Shown here: positions 17,862-25,837 of the stretch, one piece after another
Numbering within the stretch: the first letter of the stretch is position 1
Layout: each line of letters begins with the position of its first letter
DNA from: an uncultured Myxococcales bacterium
GTDB lineage: Bacteria; Myxococcota_A; UBA9042
NCBI GenBank assembly: GCA_903955385.1
Contig: CAJBNH010000118.1
Location: 1 to 36,044, forward strand
Reading direction: 5' to 3'
DNA: 36,044 nucleotides
Translations under genes and position numbers: made by a program
Notes under the pieces: generated by a model
The model's database searches: none
What the model saw: only the letters and a program-made list of their open reading frames with translations
What the model was told of the DNA's origin: nothing

Positions 17862-18275
17862 ATGTCGGAGCGACTTGGGCTTGTCAGGACCGTTCGCTCA
17901 TGGGCCGAAGTGTCGTTGGCTGCCCTGACCCTGACGGTGTGCGTGTCTGCCCCCGCCTTCGCTGTGGAGAGCCCAACTCCGGCCGCAGCCCAGCCCAAGA
18001 CCGACGGCGCGGTTCCCGCGGTGCCGATCAACCGCACGGGCGGCGGCGGATGTCAGAGCGGACGTCGCAGGGGCGTCACAAGTGGACGTTGGGCCGTCCT
18101 CACGGCGTTTGTCGTTTTCGTAGGACTTTGGCTGGGTTCTCGCACGGACAGAGGCAAAGGCAAAGGCAAAGGCCCCAAGGACTCCGGGTCGAAGCCGACG
18201 CCTGACGGTTCCGTCCCCCCGGCCAAGCCGAAGGCGGCTACGCGTGCAGGTTCTCGACGCGGCCGGAAAACGTGA
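17862..18275 (+). CDS. Small exported protein with Gly-Cys motif, C-terminal membrane segment and basic tail
   Basis: 137 residues from ATG 17862, which has GGAG 6 bases upstream; an in-frame ATG at 17850 has no ribosome site. Residues 1-34 look like a signal peptide with cleavage after A-F-A. A short Pro/Ala-rich segment is followed by GGGGC (about residue 65) and an Arg patch. Then come a hydrophobic stretch (W-A-V-L-T-A-F-V-V-F-V-G-L-W-L) and a Lys/Gly/Pro-rich tail ending RRGRKT. Gly-rich-Cys, transmembrane segment and basic tail resemble the MYXO-CTERM sorting signal in layout. Here the tail is much longer and the mature region very short, so this may be a small inner-membrane protein instead. 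It is divergent from the giant gene across about 220 bases, and its last 38 bases overlap the end of the convergent cupin gene. The overlap and small size lower confidence; no function is recognised. Confidence 0.55.
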   Translation: MSERLGLVRTVRSWAEVSLAALTLTVCVSAPAFAVESPTPAAAQPKTDGAVPAVPINRTGGGGCQSGRRRGVTSGRWAVLTAFVVFVGLWLGSRTDRGKGKGKGPKDSGSKPTPDGSVPPAKPKAATRAGSRRGRKT

Positions 18276-18573
18276 CGAAGAGCACGCAACCGCTCTCGGT
18301 GTGGGGAGCCAACACGGCAGCTGCCGGAATGTGGGCATAGGCGCCGCGGTTGACCCGATTGCCCTGCACCACCAGATCGCCATCCAGGACAAGCACTTCA
18401 ACGCCGGCGTGGGCGCGGTAACGCGGATAGGTGGTGCCGGGCGTCATGTGGATCATGACCGCGCCGCCCCGTGTCTCCGGGTCGAATCGCAGCGACTTGT
18501 ACGACACGCCCTTGGACGCGGCACACATCCAGGGCTGTTCGTCGGTGTTCTCGAAGAGGTAGCGCTCGGTCAT
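18238..18573 (-). CDS. Small cupin protein of the ChrR anti-sigma C-terminal type
   Basis: 111 residues from ATG 18573, preceded by a strong AGGAG (spacing about 7). It is a single cupin barrel: M-T-P-G-T-T-Y-P near residue 44, A-H-A-G-V-E-V-L-V-L-D-G-D at about 55-67, then G-A-Y-x-H-I-P and S-G-C-V-L-F-V. The pattern (PG..YP..H.G.E...L.G, later GC.LFV) matches the cupin half of ChrR-type anti-sigma factors (Cupin_7-like). The first His of the usual H-x-H pair is Tyr/Arg-substituted, so metal binding may be altered. The N-terminal zinc anti-sigma domain is absent and no sigma factor gene adjoins. It lies 80 bases downstream of lysA on the same strand. A possible -10 (TAGCAT, 18626-18631) suggests it may have its own promoter. 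Role unknown: stand-alone sensor or small enzyme. Confidence 0.8.
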   Translation of the reverse strand: MTERYLFENTDEQPWMCAASKGVSYKSLRFDPETRGGAVMIHMTPGTTYPRYRAHAGVEVLVLDGDLVVQGNRVNRGAYAHIPAAAVLAPHTESGCVLFVTFSGRVENLHA

Positions 18574-18653
18574 CGCGATCTCCTGCGGCAGGCAGTTTCC
18601 GGGTGCGGGTCAGCCAAGGTGCCGGATGCTAGCGGACTTTCCGCAGCGGTGCA

Positions 18654-19934
18654 CTACGCATCCGATTCAGCCCACAGCGCCTGAGGCTGCAGCATCGCCT
18701 CGCCTCGCCACAGGTCGTCGAGCGTCTCACGCGCCCGGACGACGGTGTGCGTGTCGCCGTGCACCATCACCTCTGCAGCGCGGGTGCGGCTGTTGTAGTT
18801 CGACGCCATCGACTGACCGTAGGCTCCGCAGCCCAGCACCGCGATCAGCTCGCCGGTTCGCAGCTCTGGCAAATCGCGGTCGCGCGCCAGGAAGTCGCCG
18901 GACTCGCAAACCGGCCCGACCACATCGACTTTCGCGATACGGCGGTCTGGAGCCTCGAGGACCGGCACCAGCGAGTGATGGGCCGAGTACAGCGCCGGGC
19001 GAATGAGGTCGTTCATCGCCGCATCCACGATCACGAAGGACTTCGAGTCGTTCCGCTTGGTGCCGAGGACGCGCGTCAGCAGCAGGCCCGCGTTGCCCGC
19101 AATCACCCGCCCGGGCTCCGTGAGCAGGTGCAGACCGTGACGCCGGGCGAGATCGGCGACCGTGGGCCCCCACTCGAAAGGCGACACGGTGGGCTCGTCG
19201 CGATAGGCAATGCCGAGACCGCCACCGATGTCCAGCGACTCGAAGGGGATCCCCTCGGCCCGCAGGAGCTCGACCAGATCCAGCACGCGGGCCACCGCCT
19301 CGATCATCGGATCCAACTGCAGGATCTGGCTGCCGATGTGGCTGTCGACGCCGACCACACGCAGATGGGGCGAAGCGGCTGCCCGGCGATACAAGTCGCG
19401 CGCCTCGGCCATGGTCACGCCGAACTTGGAGGTCTTCAGTCCGGTCGAGATGTACGCGTGGGTCTGGGCGTCGACTTCGGGGTTCACCCGCAGCGCGATC
19501 GGAGCGCGCGTGCCCAACCGTCGGGCCACCGCCTCGGTACGGGCAAGCTCTTCCGCCGACTCGACATTGAGGCAGTAGATGCCGACCGACAGGGCCGCGG
19601 CGATCTCGTCGTCGCGCTTGCCAACGCCTGAGAACACGATCTTGCGAGGGTCACCGCCCGCCAACAGCACCCGGCGCAACTCTCCCACGGACACGATGTC
19701 GAAGCCGCTGCCCAGCGACGCAAGCAGCTGCAGGACGGCCAGGTTCGGGTTGGCCTTGACCGAGTAGCAGACCGTGTGCTCGACGCCTGCAAGTGCCTGA
19801 TCAATCACGCGATAGTGCCGCTCGAAAGTGGCGCGCGAGTACACGTAGGTCGGTGTCCCCACCTCAGCGGCAAGCCGAGGCAGCGGCACGCCCTCAGCGT
19901 GCAGGATGCCGTTTGTGGAATGGAAGTGGTGCAC
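18654..19934 (-). CDS. lysA: Diaminopimelate decarboxylase
   Basis: 426 residues, GTG start at 19934 with GAGG about 5 bases upstream. It catalyses the last step of lysine synthesis, decarboxylating meso-diaminopimelate to L-lysine with PLP in the cytoplasm. Visible family marks: Y-S-V-K-A-N-P-N with the PLP lysine K60, H199 in D-S-H-I-G-S-Q, the glycine loop G-G-G-L-G at 237-241, E273-P-G-R for phosphate binding, and C343-E344 in G-P-V-C-E-S-G-D, which closes the active site across the dimer. Length and motif order are normal for the fold-type III family. The stop of the upstream outer-membrane-type gene is 18 bases away on the same strand, so the two are probably cotranscribed, although no functional link is obvious. 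Among the other fold III decarboxylases, the CESGD motif and substrate loop favour LysA over arginine or ornithine decarboxylase. Confidence 0.95.
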   Translation of the reverse strand: MHHFHSTNGILHAEGVPLPRLAAEVGTPTYVYSRATFERHYRVIDQALAGVEHTVCYSVKANPNLAVLQLLASLGSGFDIVSVGELRRVLLAGGDPRKIVFSGVGKRDDEIAAALSVGIYCLNVESAEELARTEAVARRLGTRAPIALRVNPEVDAQTHAYISTGLKTSKFGVTMAEARDLYRRAAASPHLRVVGVDSHIGSQILQLDPMIEAVARVLDLVELLRAEGIPFESLDIGGGLGIAYRDEPTVSPFEWGPTVADLARRHGLHLLTEPGRVIAGNAGLLLTRVLGTKRNDSKSFVIVDAAMNDLIRPALYSAHHSLVPVLEAPDRRIAKVDVVGPVCESGDFLARDRDLPELRTGELIAVLGCGAYGQSMASNYNSRTRAAEVMVHGDTHTVVRARETLDDLWRGEAMLQPQALWAESDA

Positions 19935-19952
19935 GGGCCTCGCGAACGGCGA

Positions 19953-22019
19953 CTAGAACATCAGCGTCAGGTTGCCGAGCAGGCGCCACGTGTTCTCCGG
20001 CTGCTTGGCCTCGGTGGCGCCGTACCAGCCCTTGAGCAGGTCGAAGGCGTCACCCGGAAGCAGATACGAGAAAGCGATCGAGCTCTGGAACAGCCCGCGC
20101 TGCCCCAGAATTCCCTTGGCCTCGAGCTCGGTGCCCAGCGAGCTGCCCTGACCCGGGGTGCCCAGCTTGTCCATCGCGCCGGCATACAGGACGGACAGGT
20201 CGAGGCCGAGCTCTTGCGGAACGTAGAACGGGTAGGCGTTGATGCTGACGGTCGGCTTGGCGTACCAGGCGTTGGTGACGCCGCCGATGACCTCGCGGAA
20301 CAGCAGTGAGTCGACGCGGTAGTTGCGGTGGAACTTGAAGGCCGTGACCTGCACGTTCGGCTGACCGTAGACGGTGTCGAGCGAGCACGTCCCATCGCCA
20401 ACCACGCCGAAGCAGCCGGTGTCGTCGCCGCTGGCGGCACCCGCGTCCAGCGTCAAGCCGAAGCCCTCGTTCTGGAATGCGGCCTTCAGCGCGCCGCCCC
20501 ACATCTGCATGTCCTTGGGCTTGGCCGCCTGGCCGCCCACCGTGTTGGCGTCGTTGATCTGGCCTTGAATGAAGGCGAATTCGCCCTCGACGACGAAGCG
20601 GCGTGCAAATGTCGGCCGCGACTCCCAACGAACCCAGGCGTCGCCGATGCCGGCCCACGCGTCGCGCGGAATGAAGCCGTCGGCGCCCGCATCGCCCGAA
20701 CTCAGGTCGGCCGGTGCCGTGGTGCCCAGCAGGTCCAATTCCTGAGTGCGATAGAGCAGATAGACGCCGTAGTCGAACGCTGAGCCGTTGTCGTCGAGGA
20801 GCTTGGTCTTGCGGCCGGCGATCTCTTGAGCAGACATGGGCTTGCTGAACAAGGCGATGCCGTGTTGGCGGGCGTCGTCGCGCTGCTCCAAATCGCGGTT
20901 CTGGCCGTCGATGCGGCTGGGGTCACTGCCCACCAAGCCTTCAGCAACGAAGTCGTAGAAATAGCTGGCGTAAAGCGGCCCCAGCTTGGTCACGAAAGCG
21001 ATGCGGTCGGCGTACGAGCCGACGTCTGCGTCGTGGCCTGAGCCCTCCCACGGCATCCGGGCGCCGCCAAAGGTGTCGACCGGACGCGCGCCGTCCCAGC
21101 CGTTGCCGCCGCCGCCGTTGGCCAGAATTCCCAAGCCCCAGGTCGAGGACTGCCGGCCAAAGCGGATCAGGCCGAGCAGGGTCTTCCACTCGCCATACGC
21201 CTCCTTGACCGAGACCGTTCCCGGGCGGGTGCCGGTGGCGAACGCGAGCAAAGGCACGTCGGGCCGCTGCAAGGCACCGGCGTAGTCGGGCGAGCTGCCG
21301 AACAGGTAATTGTCGAACAAGTCCAAGGTCATCGCGATGCGGATCGAGTCACTGAGGTGCAACGTGGGGGCGAAACGCAGGCGCATGTTCGTGCCGGCCA
21401 CGTCGTTGGCCTGGGCGTCGATCTGGTCCTTGAAGTCGCCGTCACGGGTCGCCGGCCACAGCGAGAGCGGCGGCAGGATGGCGCTGGTCGTGAGCACGCG
21501 CGAGTCGAACTTCTCGCTGCGGACGGCCATGCCCAGATGGCCGTTCGAGATCAGGTCGGGGCGCAGGCGGAAGTAGCCGTGGTACTCGAAGAACGGGTAG
21601 GTGGGCGGAGCGGGCGCTGCCGGGACGTCCCACGCCTGCCCCCCCTTGTCGCCCGAGTCGATTTCATCGAGCAGCGACGGCTTCTTGGGCGCGTCGGTCG
21701 GCGCGTCGGCCGGGGTGTCGGTCGGCGTGTCTTCCGGGGGGATCTCGTCGGTTTCTCCCGCAGCCGGGGCGTCGGTCTCATCCGTTCCAGGTGCCTCTTC
21801 CGCGGCCGGCGCCTTGTCGGTGTCCGGATCCGCAGGCTCGGCGAATGTCGGCTGGGTAAGTGCCAGCGTCAGACCGATCGCCGCAGCGACCCAAAGCCCA
21901 ACGACTCCGAGATGTTGAGCATGACGACCACGGCCCAGCGAGCCCGTGCGGATTGCCGATGCGATGATGCCGTGCCAAGCTGCCACAGGTCGCCTCCCCC
22001 TTTGCGAGTGGGGCGTCAT
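19953..22019 (-). CDS. Outer-membrane beta-barrel-type protein of a myxobacterial conserved family
   Basis: 688 residues from ATG 22019; the ribosome site is weak. A long basic N-region precedes a hydrophobic signal core (about 47-68) ending Q-P-T-F-A, the likely Sec cleavage site. Next comes an acidic Asp/Thr/Pro/Ala-rich linker (about 70-130). Then a beta-rich body starts F-F-E-Y-H-G-Y-F-R-L-R-P-D, with many alternating aromatic/polar strands such as G-L-I-R-F-G-R-Q-S-S-T-W-G-L-G-I. The protein ends in a hydrophobic residue (L-T-L-M-F), as outer-membrane barrels do for BAM recognition. From memory it resembles the Myxococcales family TIGR04551; I cannot confirm this without a search. Likely a porin-like or structural outer-membrane protein. 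It is first in a minus-strand run with lysA, and its start is about 106 bases from the divergent cysteine desulfurase. Confidence 0.75.
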   Translation of the reverse strand: MTPHSQRGRRPVAAWHGIIASAIRTGSLGRGRHAQHLGVVGLWVAAAIGLTLALTQPTFAEPADPDTDKAPAAEEAPGTDETDAPAAGETDEIPPEDTPTDTPADAPTDAPKKPSLLDEIDSGDKGGQAWDVPAAPAPPTYPFFEYHGYFRLRPDLISNGHLGMAVRSEKFDSRVLTTSAILPPLSLWPATRDGDFKDQIDAQANDVAGTNMRLRFAPTLHLSDSIRIAMTLDLFDNYLFGSSPDYAGALQRPDVPLLAFATGTRPGTVSVKEAYGEWKTLLGLIRFGRQSSTWGLGILANGGGGNGWDGARPVDTFGGARMPWEGSGHDADVGSYADRIAFVTKLGPLYASYFYDFVAEGLVGSDPSRIDGQNRDLEQRDDARQHGIALFSKPMSAQEIAGRKTKLLDDNGSAFDYGVYLLYRTQELDLLGTTAPADLSSGDAGADGFIPRDAWAGIGDAWVRWESRPTFARRFVVEGEFAFIQGQINDANTVGGQAAKPKDMQMWGGALKAAFQNEGFGLTLDAGAASGDDTGCFGVVGDGTCSLDTVYGQPNVQVTAFKFHRNYRVDSLLFREVIGGVTNAWYAKPTVSINAYPFYVPQELGLDLSVLYAGAMDKLGTPGQGSSLGTELEAKGILGQRGLFQSSIAFSYLLPGDAFDLLKGWYGATEAKQPENTWRLLGNLTLMF

Positions 22020-22125
22020 TTCACGCTTTATCCGGCCTCGCGTCAACCGATCAGGTGGCCGAACCGGCCCGCAGCGAAACGAAAATTCCCCCTCATCTCG
22101 AAAAGTTGCCGCAGGATACCGCCAG

Positions 22126-23319
22126 ATGCCCTCTCCCCCACCCAACCGCTTGGACTTCGACCGCAACGCGACCTCGCCGCTGGACCCGGCTGTGCGCGAG
22201 GCGATGTTGGAGGCGTTGGCCATCGACCTTGGCAACCCGTCGTCCGTACACGGTTTGGGTCAGACGGCACGGCGGCTTGTCGACCGCGCGCGGCAGCAGG
22301 TGGCCGATGCGCTTGGGGTGGCTGCGGGCGAGATCGTGTTCACGAGTGGCGCGACCGAGGCCAACGTTCTGGCATGGCGGGGCGTTCTGGGCCACGGCAA
22401 GAGCGGATTTGCGGCCGTCACGAGCGCGGTAGAGCATCCCTCCGTGCGCGCCGTGGCCGCCCAGCTGGCCGAGGAGGGCGCGGCGGTCACAAGCATCGGC
22501 GTCGATGCAGAGGGCCGACTGCGGTTGCCAGAACTGGCTGAGACGCTTCAGGGTTCTGCCACCGGGTTGCTGAGTCTGATGGCGGCCAACAACGAGACGG
22601 GGGTCCTGTTCCCAGTCGCGACGGCGGCCGCGCTGGGGCGTCAGGCTGGGGCTACCGTGCATGCCGATCTGACCCAAGCGTTGGGAAAAATCCCTGTCGC
22701 GCCGAAGACTTGGGGACTGGACCTGGCCAGCCTGTCGGGCCACAAGCTGGGCGCCGCGCCGGGCGTGGGCGCGTTGTGGGTGCGACGGGGTGTGCGGCTC
22801 AGGGCGCTGCTGCCGGGACATCAGGAGCTGGGGCAGCGCGCAGGGACCGAGAACGTCTTGGGGATCATTGGGTTGGGAGCGGCGATGGCGGCCCTTCCGA
22901 AGCGCCTCGCAACCGCTACCGAAGTCCGTCGGCTGCGCGACCGCCTGTGGAGCGGGCTCCAGACGCGCGTGTCCGGCGTGCGTCGCAACGGCGACGTGTC
23001 GGCCGATCTGGAGACTGGCAACACCCTGAACGTCTCCTTCGCCGACATCGACGGTGCAACGCTGCTGATGGCGCTGGACCTGGAAGACATCTTGGTTTCC
23101 GCGGGTTCTGCGTGCTCGTCGGGGTCCCTCGAACCTTCCCACGTGCTGCTGGCGATGCACGGCGAGTCGCCCGAAGGACGTGCGCGCGCGCGCGGCGCGC
23201 TCAGGTTCTCGCTGGGACCCGACCACACCGACGCGCAAGTCGACCGCTTGCTGGACCTGTTGCCGCCCTTGGTGGCGCGGATCCGCGGGGCCACCGTCGG
23301 TGGACGGACGCCTGCCTGA
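22126..23319 (+). CDS. iscS: Cysteine desulfurase (IscS/NifS family)
   Basis: 397 residues from ATG 22126, with AGGA about 9 bases upstream; the frame is open further upstream, but those codons do not match the family. The PLP enzyme takes sulfur from cysteine as an enzyme-bound persulfide for Fe-S clusters and thiolated tRNA. Seen: opening L-D-F-D-R-N-A-T-S-P-L, T-S-G-A-T-E-A-N at 73-80, H104 stacking on PLP, N156, the PLP lysine K207 in S-G-H-K-L-G-A, R-A-G-T-E-N-V at 238-244, and the persulfide cysteine C330 in S-A-G-S-A-C-S-S-G. Length is normal. It lies directly upstream of mnmA, so its sulfur probably goes at least partly to tRNA 2-thiouridine. No iscU, iscA or iscR is adjacent, which argues for a tRNA-dedicated or multipurpose desulfurase; the IscS versus NifS name is therefore loose. 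Confidence 0.93.
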   Translation: MPSPPPNRLDFDRNATSPLDPAVREAMLEALAIDLGNPSSVHGLGQTARRLVDRARQQVADALGVAAGEIVFTSGATEANVLAWRGVLGHGKSGFAAVTSAVEHPSVRAVAAQLAEEGAAVTSIGVDAEGRLRLPELAETLQGSATGLLSLMAANNETGVLFPVATAAALGRQAGATVHADLTQALGKIPVAPKTWGLDLASLSGHKLGAAPGVGALWVRRGVRLRALLPGHQELGQRAGTENVLGIIGLGAAMAALPKRLATATEVRRLRDRLWSGLQTRVSGVRRNGDVSADLETGNTLNVSFADIDGATLLMALDLEDILVSAGSACSSGSLEPSHVLLAMHGESPEGRARARGALRFSLGPDHTDAQVDRLLDLLPPLVARIRGATVGGRTPA

Positions 23320-23329
23320 TCGCTACCCT
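23301..23329 (+). promoter_or_regulatory. Putative mnmA promoter inside the end of the cysteine desulfurase gene
   Basis: TGGACG (23301-23306), a 17-base spacer, TACCCT (23324-23329), then GCGCC. Four of six -35 positions match the consensus. The -10 is just past the desulfurase stop and 33 bases before the mnmA ATG, so mnmA could be transcribed alone as well as by read-through. Confidence 0.4.
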
Positions 23330-23362
23330 GCGCCGCCCTTACCAGGACACCTCACCGATCAC

Positions 23363-24520
23363 ATGACGCAAGACCCTGCCCAGACGAACCTTTCGACCGC
23401 CGCGTGGCTTTTGGCCGCGATGCGCCTGCCTGCGGGAGCGCGGGTGGCCGTGGCGATGAGCGGCGGCGTAGATTCCAGCGCCGTCGCGGGGTTACTGGTC
23501 GAGGCCGGCTACCGCGTGTTCGGGCTGACGGCGCGCCTGTACGACGTGGATCTGGCGGTGGAACGACGGTCGGGGACCTGTTGCGCCCCTGAGGACGCCC
23601 GTGACGCGCGCGGCGTCGCCGACCGCCTTGGCATCCGCCATTACGTGCTGGACGAGCGCGAGGTGTTCAGCCGCGACGTCATCGAGCCGTTTCTTGCATC
23701 GTATGCGGCGGGCGAGACTCCGAACCCGTGCGTCGAGTGCAACCGCTCCCTGAAGTTCGACCGCCTGGTCGAGCGGGCCAAGGCTCTTGGCGCCGAGGCG
23801 CTTGCGACCGGCCACTACGCGCGGCTGAACCTGCAGCCTGACGGCCACTCTGGACTCCACCGCGCAGTCGACGCCAGCAAGGACCAGTCCTACTTCCTGT
23901 ATCCGATGACTCCAGAAGTCTCCGGGTTTCTTCGCTTTCCGCTGGGAGACCTGACCAAGATACAGGTCCGCGCCCATGCCGCGCGACTGGGGTTGCCGAC
24001 GGCGGAGAAGGCTGAGTCGATGGACATCTGTTTTGTGGGCGCAGGCAAGGCTCGGGACTTCGTCGCCCAGCACGCCGGCAGCCGCCCCGGTTGCATCGTC
24101 GACTGCGAAGGCCGTCCATTGGGATTCCACAAGGGAATCGAAGGTTTCACCATCGGTCAGCGCCATGGACTCGGTCTGGGCACGCGCCGGGCGGACGAGC
24201 CGCCTCTCTACGTCCTCGACAAGCGCGCCGACGGCACGGTCGTGGTGGGCGAACACGCGGCGCTGCTGGTGCACAAGCTGCAAGTGTTGCGTTGCGTTTG
24301 GCTGTCCGGCGCGCCGCCCGTGGAAGGCCGCGAAGTTCTTGTGCAAGTGCGGCACCGCGGCCGGCCGGTGCCCGCGCGGGTAGCCAAGGTCGATGCCGCG
24401 GGCGAGACTGTGGAGCTGCACGTCATCGGCGAGCTTCACGGCGCCGGGCGCGGCCAAAGTGGCGTGCTGTACGACGACGATCGGGTGCTGGGTGGAGGGA
24501 TCCTTGGCGAAGCAAGCTAG
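23363..24520 (+). CDS. mnmA: tRNA-specific 2-thiouridylase
   Basis: 385 residues from ATG 23363; the ribosome site is weak (AGGA about 15 bases away). It adenylates and thiolates wobble uridine 34 of the tRNAs for Lys, Glu and Gln, using sulfur relayed from a cysteine desulfurase. Seen: the PP-loop ATP motif S-G-G-V-D-S-S at 33-39, the catalytic C123 in E-T-P-N-P-C-V-E-C-N, T-G-H-Y-A-R at 149-154, K-D-Q-S-Y-F-L-Y at 173-180, and the second catalytic cysteine C223 in D-I-C-F-V-G. A beta-barrel C-terminal domain follows. Length is normal. The insertion around C73-C74 (S-G-T-C-C-A-P-E-D-A) is also family-typical. It follows iscS and overlaps rnc, and tRNA-Lys(UUU) and tRNA-Glu(UUC), likely substrates, are encoded about 1.1 kb downstream. 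Confidence 0.95.
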   Translation: MTQDPAQTNLSTAAWLLAAMRLPAGARVAVAMSGGVDSSAVAGLLVEAGYRVFGLTARLYDVDLAVERRSGTCCAPEDARDARGVADRLGIRHYVLDEREVFSRDVIEPFLASYAAGETPNPCVECNRSLKFDRLVERAKALGAEALATGHYARLNLQPDGHSGLHRAVDASKDQSYFLYPMTPEVSGFLRFPLGDLTKIQVRAHAARLGLPTAEKAESMDICFVGAGKARDFVAQHAGSRPGCIVDCEGRPLGFHKGIEGFTIGQRHGLGLGTRRADEPPLYVLDKRADGTVVVGEHAALLVHKLQVLRCVWLSGAPPVEGREVLVQVRHRGRPVPARVAKVDAAGETVELHVIGELHGAGRGQSGVLYDDDRVLGGGILGEAS

Positions 24521-25295
24521 CGCACCCGACCCCGTTGCAGCGCGCGCCCAGCTGTGCGAGCGCTTGGGCCATCACTTCTCTGACCCCAAGCTGTTGGAGA
24601 CCGCGCTGACCCACCCGTCCTGGCGCAACGAGCGGGACCCCGGCGGCGTCGACAACCAGCGGCTCGAGTTTCTGGGCGATGCGGTGGTCGGCCTGATCGT
24701 GACACTGGAGCTGGTTCGCAGACTTCCGCAGCGCCGCGAGGGCGAGCTGACGGTGCTGAAGTCACAGCTGGTGCGAGAGCGGTCGCTGGCCGAGCTGGCC
24801 GAGCAGGTCGGCATTGGCCCCGCCCTGTTGCTGGGAAAGGGCGAGGACCGCACAGGTGGCCGCGAGCGACCGTCGGTTTTGTCCGACGCCTTCGAGTCCG
24901 TGTTGGGCGCCGTGCTGCTGGACGCGGGCTATGCTGCGACGACCACGCTGCTGCTGGACCTGATGCACGAGTCCCTGGATGCCGTGATCGCGCAAGTGCA
25001 GGAGGTCGCCGGACCGGGCACCGAGCTGAGTGCGTCGACCGCCAACTGGAAGACCGCGCTGCAGGAGCTGCTGCAGCAACTGGGGGTCGCACCGCCCACG
25101 TATGACCTCGTCGGAGAACTCGGTCCGACCCACGCCAGACGGTTTCAGATCCGCGCGACGACGAGCCTGCAAGGTCAAGAGCGATCGGCCGAAGGTGCCG
25201 GCTCGACCAAGAAGGCGGCCGAAACGGAAGCGGCACAGCGGCTCTATGCAGAGCTGCGGCTGCTGGTGGACGCAAACCAGACCGCATCGACCTAG
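24504..25295 (+). CDS. rnc: Ribonuclease III
   Basis: 263 residues. I place the start at TTG 24504 because GGAGGG lies 4-5 bases ahead of it, in the end of mnmA. This gives a 17-base overlap with mnmA and implies translational coupling; no ATG is suitably placed. It cleaves double-stranded RNA (rRNA precursors, structured mRNAs). Seen: the signature N-Q-R-L-E-F-L-G-D-A-V with catalytic E55 and D59, the second metal-binding pair D128 and E131 in S-D-A-F-E-S-V-L-G-A, and a C-terminal double-stranded RNA-binding domain from about 181 (N-W-K-T-A-L-Q-E-L-L-Q) to 255 (G-S-T-K-K-A-A-E-T-E-A-A-Q). The usual N-E-R-L-E-F has Gln for the first Glu, which is not a catalytic position. Length is slightly above E. 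coli RNase III. Confidence 0.94.
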   Translation: MAKQASAPDPVAARAQLCERLGHHFSDPKLLETALTHPSWRNERDPGGVDNQRLEFLGDAVVGLIVTLELVRRLPQRREGELTVLKSQLVRERSLAELAEQVGIGPALLLGKGEDRTGGRERPSVLSDAFESVLGAVLLDAGYAATTTLLLDLMHESLDAVIAQVQEVAGPGTELSASTANWKTALQELLQQLGVAPPTYDLVGELGPTHARRFQIRATTSLQGQERSAEGAGSTKKAAETEAAQRLYAELRLLVDANQTAST

Positions 25296-25321
25296 ACGAG
25301 TCGGGCGCGCGCCCTTAGAAT
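25293..25321 (+). promoter_or_regulatory. Putative tatA promoter with a palindrome in the spacer
   Basis: TAGACG (25293-25298), a 17-base spacer, TAGAAT (25316-25321), then CTCGCC. Matches are four of six at -35 and five of six at -10. The spacer contains the perfect 12-base palindrome GGGCGCGCGCCC (25303-25314), which could be a repressor-binding site. The -35 overlaps the rnc stop; the tatA ATG is 50 bases downstream. Confidence 0.45.
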
Positions 25322-25370
25322 CTCGCCGTTCGCGGCGCAACGGCTTGGCAGCGATCACAAGGAGTGTCCC

Positions 25371-25583
25371 ATGGGTTTCGGAATGCCTGAGTTGCTGATC
25401 GTGCTGGCGATCGTCGTCGTGCTGTTCGGCGCAACGAAACTGCCGCAGCTGGGCAAGGGTCTGGGCGAGGCCATCGGCAACTTCAAGAAGGCGCAGAAGG
25501 ATGCGGAGCGACAGATCACCCGCGACGAGGTCGACGCCACCCCGCAAGTCGAGGCCAAGCGGCCGGCGGACAAGCTCGAGTAG
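25371..25583 (+). CDS. tatA: Twin-arginine translocase subunit TatA/TatE
   Basis: 70 residues from ATG 25371, with AAGGAG 7 bases upstream. Layout is typical of TatA: a short N-terminal region (M-G-F-G-M-P-E-L), one membrane segment (about 8-20, [13 protein letters not shown]), a hinge and an amphipathic helix ([19 protein letters not shown]), then a charged tail. The F-G-A-x-K-L-P hinge and the residue pattern L-G-K-G-L-G separate it from TatB. The short tail fits TatA or TatE. It forms the protein-conducting pore for folded proteins with twin-arginine signals. tatB and tatC are not next to it, so they must lie elsewhere. It sits between rnc and two tRNA genes and probably has its own promoter. 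Confidence 0.93.
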   Translation: MGFGMPELLIVLAIVVVLFGATKLPQLGKGLGEAIGNFKKAQKDAERQITRDEVDATPQVEAKRPADKLE

Positions 25584-25612
25584 CGACGGTCGGACCTGAT
25601 CGGCCGGACGGC

Positions 25613-25641
25613 TTGCGTTTCGGGCGACGTCCCCCTAGACT
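25613..25641 (+). promoter_or_regulatory. Putative promoter of the tRNA-Lys/tRNA-Glu pair
   Basis: TTGCGT (25613-25618), a 17-base spacer, TAGACT (25636-25641), then TCCGCGCC. The expected transcription start is about 15 bases before the mature 5' end of tRNA-Lys. The GC-rich discriminator fits stringent control of stable RNA, an inference from well-studied bacteria. Confidence 0.45.
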
Positions 25642-25662
25642 TCCGCGCCCGCTGTCCCGCTC

Positions 25663-25735
25663 GGGTCGGTAGCTCAGTCGGCAGAGCAGCAGACTTTTAA
25701 TCTGTGGGTCGCGGGTTCGATTCCCGCCCGACTCA
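25663..25735 (+). tRNA. tRNA-Lys (anticodon UUU)
   Basis: A full cloverleaf of 73 bases. The acceptor stem GGGTCGG pairs with CCGACTC with one G-T pair, and the D stem is GCTC/GAGC. The anticodon stem GCAGA/TCTGT encloses the loop CTTTTAA with anticodon TTT at 25696-25698, and the T arm is GCGGG-TTCGATT-CCCGC. The discriminator is A25735; CCA is not encoded (CCC follows). U34 of this tRNA is a standard MnmA substrate, and mnmA is encoded 1.1 kb upstream. Confidence 0.97.
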
Positions 25736-25837
25736 CCCAGCGTCGGCCGAACCGGGCGGCCGGTCCGCGAAAGACAGCGCAACGAGAGTGACGGCCACAG
25801 GGCCAGAGAGAAAGTCAGAGGTTACGTCCGGTTCCAC

